A stretch of 64,000 nucleotides of DNA from RPRB01 sp035543115 (GCA_035543115.1 DATKKF010000021.1:22258-86257), one strand, 5' to 3'. Positions 8,589 to 16,946 are shown, numbered from the stretch's first letter. A program made the numbers and translations. Notes: generated from the letters alone by a model not told the origin.

Positions 8589-9392
8589 TCAGGACTCCTC
8601 CTCGAAGTAGGCCACCAGCTCGGCCACGTACCGGAGCTGCTGCAGCAGCTCGGCCCGCCGTCCGGGCTCGAGCGCGTCGAACACCGGCGCGAGCAGTGCC
8701 AGGTCCTGGTTCAGCTCACCCATCCGGCCGGTGAGCTCGGAGGCCAGCTCGTCGGCGTCGACCTCCTCCTCGCCCCCGGCCGACTCCGGGGCGAGCCCGT
8801 CGTCCGTGGCCTGGGCCCGGTCGAGCATGTCGCGCGCCGCGGCCGAGAGCCGGCCCTCCTCCGCCAGGCGGGCCTCGAGCCCGGCAAGCTCCTCGGGCGT
8901 CGGCGCCGCACCATGAAGGACGCCGGCCAGCGCCACCAGCAGCGCGTCCTCGTCCGAGAGGCGCGCGTGGACCCGGGCGAGCACCGACGTGCGCTGCAGG
9001 AACCGCAGCGCCGCCACCCGGCGGAACCCGGCCACCAGCTGGTAGCGGTCGGTCCCCTCGCGCTGGCGCACGTCCACCGGGAATGCCTGCCCCAGCCGCG
9101 CGAGGTCCATCGCCAGCCGGCCCACGTCTCCCGCCGAGCGCAGCTGGAAGGTGTGGTCCTCGTCGAGGGCGTCGAGCGAGATGAGCCGCTCCTCCGTCTC
9201 GGGGGGACGCTCGAGCCGCGGCGCCGGGGCGGGCTCGACCCGCGGGGGCAAGGTGGGCATGGCGGTGTCAGCGGCCAGGGAGCCGTCGGCATCGAGCGCC
9301 TCCGGGCTGGAGGGCGCCTCACCGGGACCGGACTCGGGCCCGGAGCGCTCCTCGGGGGGGTCCGAGGTCATCTCGTGCTCGCGTGTCTCCAT
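8589..9392 (-). CDS. padC: ParB/Srx-domain adaptor PadC (bactofilin-associated ParABS adaptor)
   Basis: A 267-residue protein. An acidic, Pro-rich N-terminal tail (about 1-75) is followed by a ParB N-terminal (Srx-like) domain at about 75-145 with LISLDALDEDHTFQLR and the nucleotide-binding motif LVAGFRRVAA (the GxxRxxA box that binds CTP in ParB and PadC). There is no helix-turn-helix DNA-binding domain and no ParB dimerisation tail; the C-terminus is an acidic helical domain. In Myxococcus xanthus PadC binds CTP, links ParA to bactofilin scaffolds and lies beside bacNOP, the same context as here. The symbol rests on that synteny and on domain layout. ATG 9392 was chosen over GTG 9407; a later ATG at 9371 is possible. 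Confidence 0.85.
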   Translation of the reverse strand: METREHEMTSDPPEERSGPESGPGEAPSSPEALDADGSLAADTAMPTLPPRVEPAPAPRLERPPETEERLISLDALDEDHTFQLRSAGDVGRLAMDLARLGQAFPVDVRQREGTDRYQLVAGFRRVAALRFLQRTSVLARVHARLSDEDALLVALAGVLHGAAPTPEELAGLEARLAEEGRLSAAARDMLDRAQATDDGLAPESAGGEEEVDADELASELTGRMGELNQDLALLAPVFDALEPGRRAELLQQLRYVAELVAYFEEES

Positions 9393-9447
9393 GGACCGTT
9401 CGTGCACGCTACCGCGGGCGGGGGGCCCACGGGAACGTGCCCGCCGG

Positions 9448-10056
9448 TCACTTCTTCTTCTTCAGCACGACCTTCTTCTTGGCCCCGGCGGCCACCACCG
9501 GCGGTGCGGGGGGGGCGGGCGGCGTCGGGCGGGCAGTCTCGCCGCGGACGATGCCGGGCATGCCTCCTGGCTTCTTCGCCGGCACGGCCGCGCCGGCGTT
9601 CCCCGGACGGGCGGCGGTCGCCGCGGCCGGGCGCGGGGGCGGAGGTGGGAGGCCCCGGACGGTCGGCCGCACCTGGGTGCGCGGGGTGCTCCGCTCGGGG
9701 AGGCTCCGGCCAGGCGGCAGCTCGCCCATGTCCACCCGGCCTCGGAAGCTCGCGCCGTCGACGATGATGACCCGGGGCGCGCGGATGTCACCGACCATCC
9801 GCCCTTCCTGGGTGAGCTCCACGCTCTCGGTGGCCTGGATGTTCCCCACCACCACGCCGCTGACCACGGCGTTCTTCACCGTGACGTTGGCCTTCACCAC
9901 GCCGGACGGCTCGACGATGAGCGTCTTGGTGAGGGAGAGCTCGCCCTCCACCCGGCCGCGGACGGTGAGGTCCTCGTCACCGGTGAGCTTCCCGTTGATG
10001 AGGATGGACGGCCCGATGACCGTGTTGCCGCTCGCGACCAGATCCTTGGCGGCCAT
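9448..10056 (-). CDS. bacP: bactofilin BacP-type, with extended lysine-tipped C-terminus
   Basis: A 202-residue cytoskeletal protein. Residues about 10-110 are the bactofilin (DUF583) right-handed beta-helix made of short repeats such as LTVRGRVEGELSLTKTLIVE and GNIQATESVEL. Residues about 115-190 are a Pro/Ala-rich unstructured tail. The last ten residues, KKKVVLKKKK, are a strongly basic tip. Bactofilins polymerise without nucleotide. In M. xanthus BacN, BacO and BacP co-assemble into polar scaffolds that position ParA through PadC, and BacP is the member with the long tail. It begins 3 bases after bacO and is followed by padC. Confidence 0.9.
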   Translation of the reverse strand: MAAKDLVASGNTVIGPSILINGKLTGDEDLTVRGRVEGELSLTKTLIVEPSGVVKANVTVKNAVVSGVVVGNIQATESVELTQEGRMVGDIRAPRVIIVDGASFRGRVDMGELPPGRSLPERSTPRTQVRPTVRGLPPPPPRPAAATAARPGNAGAAVPAKKPGGMPGIVRGETARPTPPAPPAPPVVAAGAKKKVVLKKKK

Positions 10057-10059
10057 GGG

Positions 10060-10383
10060 TCAGCGTTCCTTCACGTCCATGTCCACGTTGCCCTTGAAGC
10101 TCGCGCCGTCGGCGATGAGGATGCGCGGCGCCTTCACGTCGCCCACCACGCGGCAGTCGGCCTTGAGCTCGACCTTGTCGCTGGCCTGGATGTTCCCGGT
10201 GACCCGGCCGGCGATCTCCACGTTCTGGGTCTCGATGTCCGCCTCCACCACGCCCGAGCCCTCGACGTACAGGCTCTCGCGCAGGGAGATCTTCCCCTTC
10301 ACCGTGCCCTGGATGACGAGATCCTCGTCGCCCGAGATCTCTCCGTCGATGACGATGCTAGATCCGATGACCGTGTTCGCCAC
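10060..10383 (-). CDS. bacO: bactofilin BacO-type (core domain only)
   Basis: A 107-residue protein that is almost nothing but the bactofilin beta-helix: repeats such as IVIDGEISGDEDLVIQGTVKG, GVVEADIETQNVEIAGRVTGN and VVGDVKAPRILIADGASFKGNVDMD. It has no long tails. It polymerises with its neighbours in the known M. xanthus system. GTG start; the stop lies 3 bases before the bacP ATG, so the pair is coupled. A 133-base gap with a strong hairpin separates it from bacN. Confidence 0.9.
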   Translation of the reverse strand: MANTVIGSSIVIDGEISGDEDLVIQGTVKGKISLRESLYVEGSGVVEADIETQNVEIAGRVTGNIQASDKVELKADCRVVGDVKAPRILIADGASFKGNVDMDVKER

Positions 10384-10423
10384 GTGCGTTTCCGTCCTTC
10401 CCGTCTCCGTCCCGGCCTTGACC

Positions 10424-10449
10424 GAGCGCGCGGGAGAACCGCGCGGCTC
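10424..10449. terminator. GC-rich hairpin in the bacN-bacO gap
   Basis: In the 133-base gap between bacN and bacO the strands fold into GAG-CGCGCGG, loop GAGAA, CCGCGCG-(G)-CTC: ten pairs with one bulged base. No T-tract follows on the minus (coding) strand. It may be a processing or attenuation site that sets the amount of bacN relative to bacO-bacP, or part of a second promoter region. A short T run just after the bacN stop (about 10507-10512 on the minus strand) is the only other notable element. Confidence 0.4.
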
Positions 10450-10516
10450 CTCACGCCGGAGAAGCTCAAGTGAACCTGTGCGACTGTCGCTCCGCCGCCC
10501 TCGCCCAGAAAAAGAG

Positions 10517-10861
10517 CTAGATGTCCTCGGGCAGCTTGACGTCCATCTCGATGGAGCCGTTGAAGACCGCGCCGTCCTCGATCACCACCCGGGGCGCCTT
10601 GATGTCACCCGCCACCTTCGCCGAGGCGGAGATGGCCACCCGCGAGCTCGCATCGATGTTGCCGCTCGCCTCGCCGTTGATGGTCAGCTCCTCGGCCCGG
10701 ATGTCGGCCTGCACCCGGCCCGTGCCCTCGATGGTGAGGTGATTCTTCAGGGAGATCTGCCCCTCCACCCGACCCTCGATGACCAGGTTGCCGCCCCCGG
10801 TGAGGTTGCCCCGGATGACGATGCCCTTCCCGATGATTCCGACCTGATCGGCCTGTGCCAT
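10517..10861 (-). CDS. bacN: bactofilin BacN-type
   Basis: A 114-residue bactofilin, first of three in a row. The beta-helix repeats are clear (IVIRGNLTGGGNLVIEGRVEG, ISLKNHLTIEG, GRVQADIRAEELTING, VAGDIKAPRVVIEDGAVFNG). Short N- and C-terminal tails flank the helix (MAQADQVGIIG; MDVKLPEDI). ATG 10861 is preceded by an AG/GA-rich site (AGAGGTGAGG); a GTG two codons upstream is the alternative. The three paralogues share the D/E-x-L-x-I-x-G-x-V-x-G repeat but differ in tails, as in the M. xanthus BacN/O/P set. Confidence 0.9.
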   Translation of the reverse strand: MAQADQVGIIGKGIVIRGNLTGGGNLVIEGRVEGQISLKNHLTIEGTGRVQADIRAEELTINGEASGNIDASSRVAISASAKVAGDIKAPRVVIEDGAVFNGSIEMDVKLPEDI

Positions 10862-10889
10862 CCTCACCTCTGTCGTCGAAAACCGTACG

Positions 10890-11741
10890 CTAGAGATGCT
10901 CTGAGATCCAGCGAGAGGTTTCGGCGTACACGTCCTCCTTGCCGATTTCGTTGAAGATCTCGTGTCGCATGGACGGCCACTCCCGGAGGCGCTTGTCGGG
11001 TGTGGTCAGCGTCTCGAACCACTGGCGCGACACCGCCGCGGAGGCGACGCGGTCGTCACCGGGCAGCATCAGCAGCACTGGAATCCGGATACGCCCTCCG
11101 GAGGCCAGAACCTCGTGCTGCGCCCGGGTGTGCTCGGTCCACCAGCGGGGCGTCGCCTTCCGACCGTAGAGCGGGTCCTCGTCGGTGACCCGCTGCCAGG
11201 CAGAATCGCGGCTCAGGTCGGCGGAGGAGATGCCGGTGGGGATGGGCGCGGCCGGTGCGATGCGTGACAGGAGCACGGCGGGCGCGGTCTTCCAGGCGGG
11301 GGGCGCGTAGGCGAGCCCCAGGTAGGGAGCGGAGAGAACGAGCCCGTGCAGCCCGAGCGCGCGCGCGGCCTCCCCACCGCCATCCGCGAGCCAGCGCAGG
11401 GTGACGAGGCCGCCGTGGCTGTGGGCGACGATGAAGAGCGGCAGCCCTGCGGCGAGCGCATGCGTGGAGCGGACGAAGGCCTCGAGCTCCGCGGTGAAGT
11501 CGGCGAAGGCACGGACTGCCCCGCGCGCCCCGTCGCTCCGCCCGTGGCCCCGGACGTCGTAGGCGTGCACTGCGAGGCGCTCGGCGAGCATCGCGTCGCG
11601 GAAGGCGCGGTATCGGCCCAGGTGGTCGCCGTACCCATGGACCAGGACGAGGTGCGCCCGGGCACCGTCCGGGACGTCGCGCTCGAACCACAGGCGCGTG
11701 CCGTCCGGCGCCGAGAAGTGACCTTCCTGGTGGTGGGTCAT
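10890..11741 (-). CDS. alpha/beta hydrolase, monoacylglycerol lipase/lysophospholipase type
   Basis: A 283-residue serine hydrolase of the family often called Hydrolase_4 or lysophospholipase. Visible elements: the oxyanion region VLVHGYGDHLGRY, YDVRGHGRSDG, the nucleophile elbow AHSHGG (the first Gly of GxSxG is Ala), the acid Asp in LPGDDRVAS and the catalytic His in SMRHEIFNE. No signal peptide, so it is probably cytoplasmic. It hydrolyses an ester bond, most likely a monoacyl lipid, but the substrate is inferred. It lies just upstream of bacN on the same strand with a 28-base gap, so it may be co-transcribed with the bactofilins. Confidence 0.85.
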   Translation of the reverse strand: MTHHQEGHFSAPDGTRLWFERDVPDGARAHLVLVHGYGDHLGRYRAFRDAMLAERLAVHAYDVRGHGRSDGARGAVRAFADFTAELEAFVRSTHALAAGLPLFIVAHSHGGLVTLRWLADGGGEAARALGLHGLVLSAPYLGLAYAPPAWKTAPAVLLSRIAPAAPIPTGISSADLSRDSAWQRVTDEDPLYGRKATPRWWTEHTRAQHEVLASGGRIRIPVLLMLPGDDRVASAAVSRQWFETLTTPDKRLREWPSMRHEIFNEIGKEDVYAETSRWISEHL

Positions 11742-11827
11742 CGGGGGGAGCGCCGCGGAGGCGGCCAGAGGCTGAAATCATGCCCGGGAGATCTGACGGA
11801 GGTCCACCCGAAGTCACATCGTCGCCA

Positions 11828-11854
11828 GCGGCCCGTGGTTCAAGCCCTGGCCGC
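11828..11854. terminator. hairpin downstream of the large TPR gene
   Basis: GCGGCC and GGCCGC (six perfect pairs, 15-base loop) lie about 27 bases beyond the stop of the minus-strand TPR gene in a 139-base gap otherwise without recognisable features. No T-tract. A weak candidate terminator. Confidence 0.25.
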
Positions 11855-11880
11855 CGGGCCGGGAGGCAGCGCCCGTGACG

Positions 11881-13710
11881 TCAGCGATCGGCCACCGGCG
11901 AGGTGAGCGCCTTCAGCTTCCGCTGCACCACCGCGGTGCGCTCGCGGGCCTGCGGGTCGTCCGTGGTGCGCATCGCCTCCAGCGCCCTCCGGTAGGCCCC
12001 CACCGCCGCGTCCCTGCGGCTCGCCCCGCCGTAGGCATCGCCGAGGTGCTCGAGGATGGTCGGCTCGTCTGGCTCGAGCTCCGCCGCGCGCTCCAATGTC
12101 CCGGTGGCGTGGACGACGTCGCCGCGCCGGAACTGCACCCAGCCGAGCGAGTCGAGGTAGGCGCCGCTGTCCGGACGGATGGCGAGCGCACGGCGGACGA
12201 GCCGCTCCGCCTCCTCGAGCTGCTCGCCGTGGTCGGCGAGCGTGTAGCCGATGAAGTTCAGGGCCGCCGCGTTGCGCGGGTTCACCTCCAGGAGCTCCCG
12301 CATGCGGCCGAGGGCCTCCTGGGTGGCCCCGCCTCGCTCCAGCACCGTGCCGAGCGCATAGAGCAGCTCCTCGTCGCGCGGGTGCGCCTTGAGTGCGTCG
12401 GTGAGGACCGACACCGCCTCGGTGTGCGCGCCGGTCCGGGAGAAGATCTGCGCCAGCGCCGTCACCAGCTCGGTGCTCCCGGAGGCGCGGATGCGCCCTT
12501 CCAGAAAGCGCTCGGCCCGGCCGGGGTCGCCCACGGCCTCCAGCACCGCCGCGTGCCCGGCCTCGAGCGCGACGTCCCCCGGGGCCTGCGTTAGGGCATC
12601 GGCCGTGGCCCGCTCGGCGGCGGCGGGCTCCCCCGCCCGGGCGAGGGCCAGGCCCCGCTGCACGACCGCGTCCTTCCAGCCCGGCGCGCCTCGAGGGACC
12701 TGCCCGTAGGCGCGGGCAGCGTCTGCCCAGCGGCCGGATTTTCCCTGGACCAGCCCCAGCGCGAGGAGGAGGCGGGGGTCGTCGCTGCCGGCCCGCGCCT
12801 GCTCCAGCACCCGGATCGCCGGCACGGGCTTCCCGGCCGACAGCCAGGTGAGGGCGATGCGCAGCGACTGCTCGGGGCCAATGTCAAGCGAGGCCAAGCG
12901 GTCCAGGTAGGCGCGCGCGCGTGGCTCGGAGCCCGATCGGAGCGCCAGCCGCCCGGCCCGGAGGAGCACCTCGCGCGAGTCCGGGTCACGCTCCAGCGCC
13001 CGCGCGTACGCGGCCTCGGCGTCCGCCGGACGGCCCAGCGCCTCCAGCGCCTCGCCGAGCGCGCCCTCCGCCTCGGCGTCACCGGGATCGATCTGCACTG
13101 TCTTCTCGAGCAGCGCGCGCGCCGTCTCGGGCTCGCCCCGGTCCACCAGCGCCATCCCGAGCCTCCGCAGGCCGGTGGTGTCCCGGTTGAGGTCGGCGAG
13201 CGCCTGGACCGTCCGCACCGCCTCCTCCGGATGGCCAGACTCGAGCGCCATCTCCGCCAGGAGCAGATAGGGCTCCTGCTCGCGCGGGGCGAGCTTCCGG
13301 ACCCGCTCCAGCACCTCGCGGGCACGCTGCGGCCGGTCGGTCTCGAAGAGCAGCCTCCCGAGGAACAGGAGCGCGGGGACGTGATCCGGCTTGCGCTCGA
13401 GGAGCCCGCGAACGGTGGCCTCGGCGCGCGCCGGCGCCCCTGCCCGGGCCTGAGCCTCGGCGAGCGCGAGCACCAGCTCGGGACGCCCCGGGTCGGAGGC
13501 CAGCGCCAGCCGGAGCTGCTCCATGCTGCGCGCGTGCTCGCCCTGGAGCGCGAGCAGCCGTGCGCGAAGGAAGTGGGCGTACGCCGAGGCCGAGGAGTAG
13601 TCGTCGGTCGGGGCCTCGATGGCCTCCTTCATCGCCGAGATGTCCACCCGCGGATGCGCCGGCGAGGCGCCGAGGAGGACGAGGGCAACGAGGACGGGCG
13701 GAGCGACCAC
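11881..13710 (-). CDS. exported tetratricopeptide-repeat protein
   Basis: A 609-residue protein. Residues 1-20 are hydrophobic and look like a signal peptide (VVAPPVLVALVLLGASPAHP). The rest is an almost continuous array of TPR helices, about 14 repeats with the family pattern (ALGEALEALGRPADAEAAYARALE, FIGYTLADHGEQLEEAERLVRRALA). TPR proteins are scaffolds. An exported one of this size in Myxococcota may serve outer-membrane or motility assemblies, but nothing specific is visible. GTG 13710 was chosen because the signal peptide starts there; the open frame runs further upstream but only as antisense of the sensor kinase gene. Confidence 0.8.
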   Translation of the reverse strand: MVAPPVLVALVLLGASPAHPRVDISAMKEAIEAPTDDYSSASAYAHFLRARLLALQGEHARSMEQLRLALASDPGRPELVLALAEAQARAGAPARAEATVRGLLERKPDHVPALLFLGRLLFETDRPQRAREVLERVRKLAPREQEPYLLLAEMALESGHPEEAVRTVQALADLNRDTTGLRRLGMALVDRGEPETARALLEKTVQIDPGDAEAEGALGEALEALGRPADAEAAYARALERDPDSREVLLRAGRLALRSGSEPRARAYLDRLASLDIGPEQSLRIALTWLSAGKPVPAIRVLEQARAGSDDPRLLLALGLVQGKSGRWADAARAYGQVPRGAPGWKDAVVQRGLALARAGEPAAAERATADALTQAPGDVALEAGHAAVLEAVGDPGRAERFLEGRIRASGSTELVTALAQIFSRTGAHTEAVSVLTDALKAHPRDEELLYALGTVLERGGATQEALGRMRELLEVNPRNAAALNFIGYTLADHGEQLEEAERLVRRALAIRPDSGAYLDSLGWVQFRRGDVVHATGTLERAAELEPDEPTILEHLGDAYGGASRRDAAVGAYRRALEAMRTTDDPQARERTAVVQRKLKALTSPVADR

Positions 13711-13780
13711 GGCGGGGTTCCTGGCCGCTAGCCTAGCAGGGGGACCCAGGGGGTGCGCGCCACCCCCCAAGGCGGAAACG

Positions 13781-15952
13781 TCAGCTCGACGGTGGGCGAT
13801 CGAGGAGGTGGTCCAGCACGGCCTCGGGCAACTCGCGCCCCGGCACCTCGGCCACCTCCACGTGACAGCGCAGGCTGGTGGAGGCACGGAGGTCCGACTC
13901 CACACGGCCGAAGACCGCCATCGCCTGCTCCGAGGTGCACTCGGGCAGCAGCGCCGCGAAGGTGCCCTGCCCGAGATGGGCGAGCACGTCGGGCTGGCGG
14001 AGGCGCTCGCGCATCCGGGCGGCGGCGGTCCGCAGCAGCTCCGGGTGAACCGCGTCCGTCCGGGCCACCGCGAGCGAGAGCGGCCGCCCGTAGCGCCTGG
14101 CCCGCGCCGCCTCCTGGGTGAGCCGGGCGACGAGCCCGCGCCGGTCGAGGAGCCCTGTCTCGGCGTCGGCCACCCCGGTCGGGGGCGTCTCGGCCTCCGG
14201 CGCGGAGGCGGTGCGCCGATTGACCGACAGCGCACGCTCGGCCCGCTGCAGAAGCTCGGAGGCGTGAAATGGCTTGGCCAGGTAGTCGACAGCGCCGAGG
14301 TTCAGGGCCCGCACCCGGTCGGCGACTCCCACCTGCGCCGACACGAGGATGACTGGGATGTCCGCGGTGTCGCTCGAGGCCTTCAGCGAGATGACGGCGT
14401 CCAGCCCGTCCAGGTGGGGCAGGAAGACGTCCATGACCACCAGGTCGGGGTGGAGCGCGTGCACCTTGGCCACGCCCTCGCGCCCGTCCCGGGCCACCTC
14501 CACCCGGTAGCGTTTCCGGAGGATGCCCTCCAGGACCGCGGCGATGTCCGGTTCGTCCTCGACGATGAGCACCCGCGGCTGCTGCTCGCCGCCCGGGGCT
14601 TGCAGCTTCGGGACGACCTTTCGGTCCGCCTGGGCTAGCGGGAGGGTGAAGACGAACGCGCAGCCGCCGTCGGCGGGCCGCTCGGCCCAGATCTCGCCGC
14701 CGTGCAGCTCGACGAACTCCTTGCAGATGGCGAGGCCGAGGCCCGTGCCCCCGGGCCCGTGCCGGTAGCGGTCGAACACCAGGTGCATCTGCTCCTCGGG
14801 CATGCCCGGGCCGTCGTCCTGGACCACCACCTTCACCACCGGTCCGTCCGGACGGTGCAGCACCTCGCCTTCGACGAGGACGGTGCCGTTCTTCGCCGCG
14901 TGCTCGAGACCGTTGGTGATGAGGTTCTGAAGCACCTCGCGGAGCTTGAGCTCGTCTCCCATCACCGGGAGCCGCTCCGGGGCGTGCGCCTTGAGCGTGA
15001 CCCCGCGCTCTGCGGCCAGGATGTCCAGCTCGAAGGCGCAGTCTCGCGCCACGCGGCTCACGTCGAGCAGCTGCACGTCGAGGGCGACCCGGGCCTGCTC
15101 GCCCTTGCCGCGGTCGAGCAACGACTCGACCATCTTCAAGATCTTCCGGGACTGGCGGACGATGGCCTCGGCGGAGATCTTGAGGTCGCCGGCCAGGTTC
15201 GCGTCCTCCAGCATGCGGCCGTGACCGAGCGTGACTTGAAGGGGCGCGCGGAGGTCGTGGCTGATGATGGCGATCAGCTCGTCCTTGAAGCGGGCCAGCT
15301 CGCGGAGGCGGCGGTTCGCCTCGGTGAGCTCCCGGTACCGCTCGACGTAGGCCAGCTCGAGGTCGTCGCGCTTCTTCTGCACCGACGCGTGCAGCTTGGC
15401 GTTGCGGACCGAGTTGGCCAGCGCGGCGGCCACGGCCTTGGCGAACTCCTGCTCCTCCGGACCGAAGGCCCCTCGCCTCCTGGAGAGGCGGAGGAACAGC
15501 GCTCCCACGAGGTCGTCCTGGCTGATGAGCGGCTGGACCAGGATGCTCTTCACCGCCAGGGGGGCAATGGCCGGCATCACGTCGGCCATCAGCGGGTCCT
15601 CGAGCGCGTCCTCGATGTAAGTCGGCTCCCGCGTCTGCAGCGAACGGCGCAGTTCCGGGTACTTGGACAGGTCGATGGTGATGGGGCGGTAGTCGTCGCG
15701 CTCGCGGGTGGCCATCACCACCGCCTCGGTGGAGCTCGGCGAGTCCACTAAGACGACGGAGCAGCGGTCCGTGGGGAGCACCTGGCTCACCTTTTCCACG
15801 GCGATCTTGAGGATCTTCTCCAGCTCGAGCGATGAGGTGGCCGCCTGGGTGATGTCCAGGAGCATCGCCATGCGTTCGGCGATGCGACGTTCGCGGTCGC
15901 CTGCCGCCTCTGGCGGCCGCGCCAGCGCCGGCGTGGATCTCTCCCCGTTCAT
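13781..15952 (-). CDS. hybrid sensor histidine kinase: GAF-HisKA-HATPase-receiver with decayed GGDEF-like tail
   Basis: A 723-residue cytoplasmic signalling protein. Residues about 20-185 are a GAF sensor. About 190-225 is coiled coil. The HisKA motif ELIAIISHDLRAPLQ has the phospho-accepting His near 232. The ATPase domain (about 330-465) carries NLITNGLEHA, DDGPGMP and GGTGLGLAICKE. A receiver domain (about 485-605) has VEDEPD, the Asp in VVMDVFLP and the Lys in LAKPF. The last about 100 residues resemble a GGDEF domain start (DAETGLLDRRGLVARL, RARRYGRPLSLAVA) but the GGDEF loop reads GQGTF, so cyclase activity is not expected. ATG 15952 has a GGAG site; a GTG 11 codons upstream is the alternative. 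No transmembrane segment. Confidence 0.9.
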   Translation of the reverse strand: MNGERSTPALARPPEAAGDRERRIAERMAMLLDITQAATSSLELEKILKIAVEKVSQVLPTDRCSVVLVDSPSSTEAVVMATRERDDYRPITIDLSKYPELRRSLQTREPTYIEDALEDPLMADVMPAIAPLAVKSILVQPLISQDDLVGALFLRLSRRRGAFGPEEQEFAKAVAAALANSVRNAKLHASVQKKRDDLELAYVERYRELTEANRRLRELARFKDELIAIISHDLRAPLQVTLGHGRMLEDANLAGDLKISAEAIVRQSRKILKMVESLLDRGKGEQARVALDVQLLDVSRVARDCAFELDILAAERGVTLKAHAPERLPVMGDELKLREVLQNLITNGLEHAAKNGTVLVEGEVLHRPDGPVVKVVVQDDGPGMPEEQMHLVFDRYRHGPGGTGLGLAICKEFVELHGGEIWAERPADGGCAFVFTLPLAQADRKVVPKLQAPGGEQQPRVLIVEDEPDIAAVLEGILRKRYRVEVARDGREGVAKVHALHPDLVVMDVFLPHLDGLDAVISLKASSDTADIPVILVSAQVGVADRVRALNLGAVDYLAKPFHASELLQRAERALSVNRRTASAPEAETPPTGVADAETGLLDRRGLVARLTQEAARARRYGRPLSLAVARTDAVHPELLRTAAARMRERLRQPDVLAHLGQGTFAALLPECTSEQAMAVFGRVESDLRASTSLRCHVEVAEVPGRELPEAVLDHLLDRPPSS

Positions 15953-16039
15953 CCGCGCTCCAATTTTCCTAGATTTTCTCGGCACCGACCAGCGCTCCGT
16001 CAGGGAGTCCGCACCGACACCGGTCCACGGTCGAACCGG

Positions 16040-16786
16040 TCAGGGGCGCCGGGCCACCAGGAGGATCTCGCGGTTCCCGGCGGGGCCGTGAACCGGGGAA
16101 TCCACGGAGCCGAGGGGCACGAGCCCGAGCTGCTCCATGCACGTCCGTACCCGCGCCACCGCCTCCGCCCGGACCGTGTCATCACGCACCACCCCGCCCT
16201 TCCCCACCCGACCCCGACCCGCCTCGAATTGCGGCTTCACCAGGGCAACCGTCACCCCACCAGGGGCGAGGAACGGCACTGTCGCCGGGAGGACCTGCGT
16301 GAGCGAGATGAAGCTCACGTCCAGCACCAGCACCGAGACCGGCTCGGGCAGCTCCGCCACGCCCAGGTGGCGCGCATTCACCCCCTCCCGGAGCACGACC
16401 CGTGGGTCGCTCCGCAACCGGGCGTGCAGCTGGCCCCGCCCGACGTCGAACGCATACACCTTCGCCGCCCCGGCCTGGAGCAAACAATCGGTGAACCCGC
16501 CGGTGCTGGCGCCGATGTCGGCGCAGACGGCGCCACGGACGTCGAGCTGGAAATGGCGGAGGGCGGCCTCGAGCTTGAGACCGCCGCGGGACGCGTAGGG
16601 CATCGGCTCGCCCTTGAGGCGAACCTCGGCGTCGGCGCGGACGCGGGTGCCTGGCTTGTCCACGCGCTGGTCCTCGACGACCACCTGGCCGGCGAGGACC
16701 AGGGCCTGCGCCTTGGCCCGGGTGGGCGCGAGCCCGAGGTCGACGAGCAGGACGTCGAGGCGCTCCTTCTTCGGGCGGTCGGTCAT
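16040..16786 (-). CDS. tlyA: TlyA-family rRNA 2'-O-methyltransferase
   Basis: A 248-residue protein: an S4 RNA-binding domain (about 8-65, RLDVLLVDLGLAPTRAKAQALVLAG with VDKPG) followed by an FtsJ-like methyltransferase with SAM-binding motif ADIGASTGGFTDCLLQAGA and catalytic-region residues in DVSFISL and KPQFE. TlyA enzymes 2'-O-methylate 16S and/or 23S rRNA; the family was first named as a haemolysin. It lies downstream of dxs, a common order in many bacteria. A 249-base gap separates it from dxs. Confidence 0.92.
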   Translation of the reverse strand: MTDRPKKERLDVLLVDLGLAPTRAKAQALVLAGQVVVEDQRVDKPGTRVRADAEVRLKGEPMPYASRGGLKLEAALRHFQLDVRGAVCADIGASTGGFTDCLLQAGAAKVYAFDVGRGQLHARLRSDPRVVLREGVNARHLGVAELPEPVSVLVLDVSFISLTQVLPATVPFLAPGGVTVALVKPQFEAGRGRVGKGGVVRDDTVRAEAVARVRTCMEQLGLVPLGSVDSPVHGPAGNREILLVARRP

Positions 16787-16930
16787 GCGAAGCCGGTCCC
16801 GAGGAACGGCGGAGGAGAGCGGCGCAGGCGCGGAGGCCAGCCCTGGCCTCGTGCCCAGCAGTCCTGCGGCGGGGACGGCTGCGCGGACACAGCTTTCCCG
16901 AGACCCTGTCCCACCGCCCTGCCCGGCGCC

Positions 16931-16946
16931 GACCCCCCGACCCCCC
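16931..16946. repeat. two tandem copies of GACCCCCC
   Basis: A perfect 8-base tandem duplication sits in the 249-base dxs-tlyA gap (16787-17035). That gap otherwise shows no ORF with coding character, no hairpin followed by T residues and no recognisable RNA. It is probably simple-sequence variation and could vary between strains. Confidence 0.35.

Noticed and set aside
11835..11850. GGTTCAAGCCC resembling a tRNA T-loop
   Set aside because: The flanking five bases do not pair as a T-stem and no acceptor or anticodon arms surround it.
12591..13325. Long minus-strand ORF inside the TPR gene
   Set aside because: It is an out-of-frame shadow caused by GC-rich codon bias; its product is Arg/Ser-rich low complexity and the TPR frame explains the sequence.
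14702..15751. Long plus-strand ORF of 349 residues opposite the sensor kinase
   Set aside because: Composition is typical of antisense frames in high-GC genes, with no domain, and the minus-strand kinase has clear motifs throughout.
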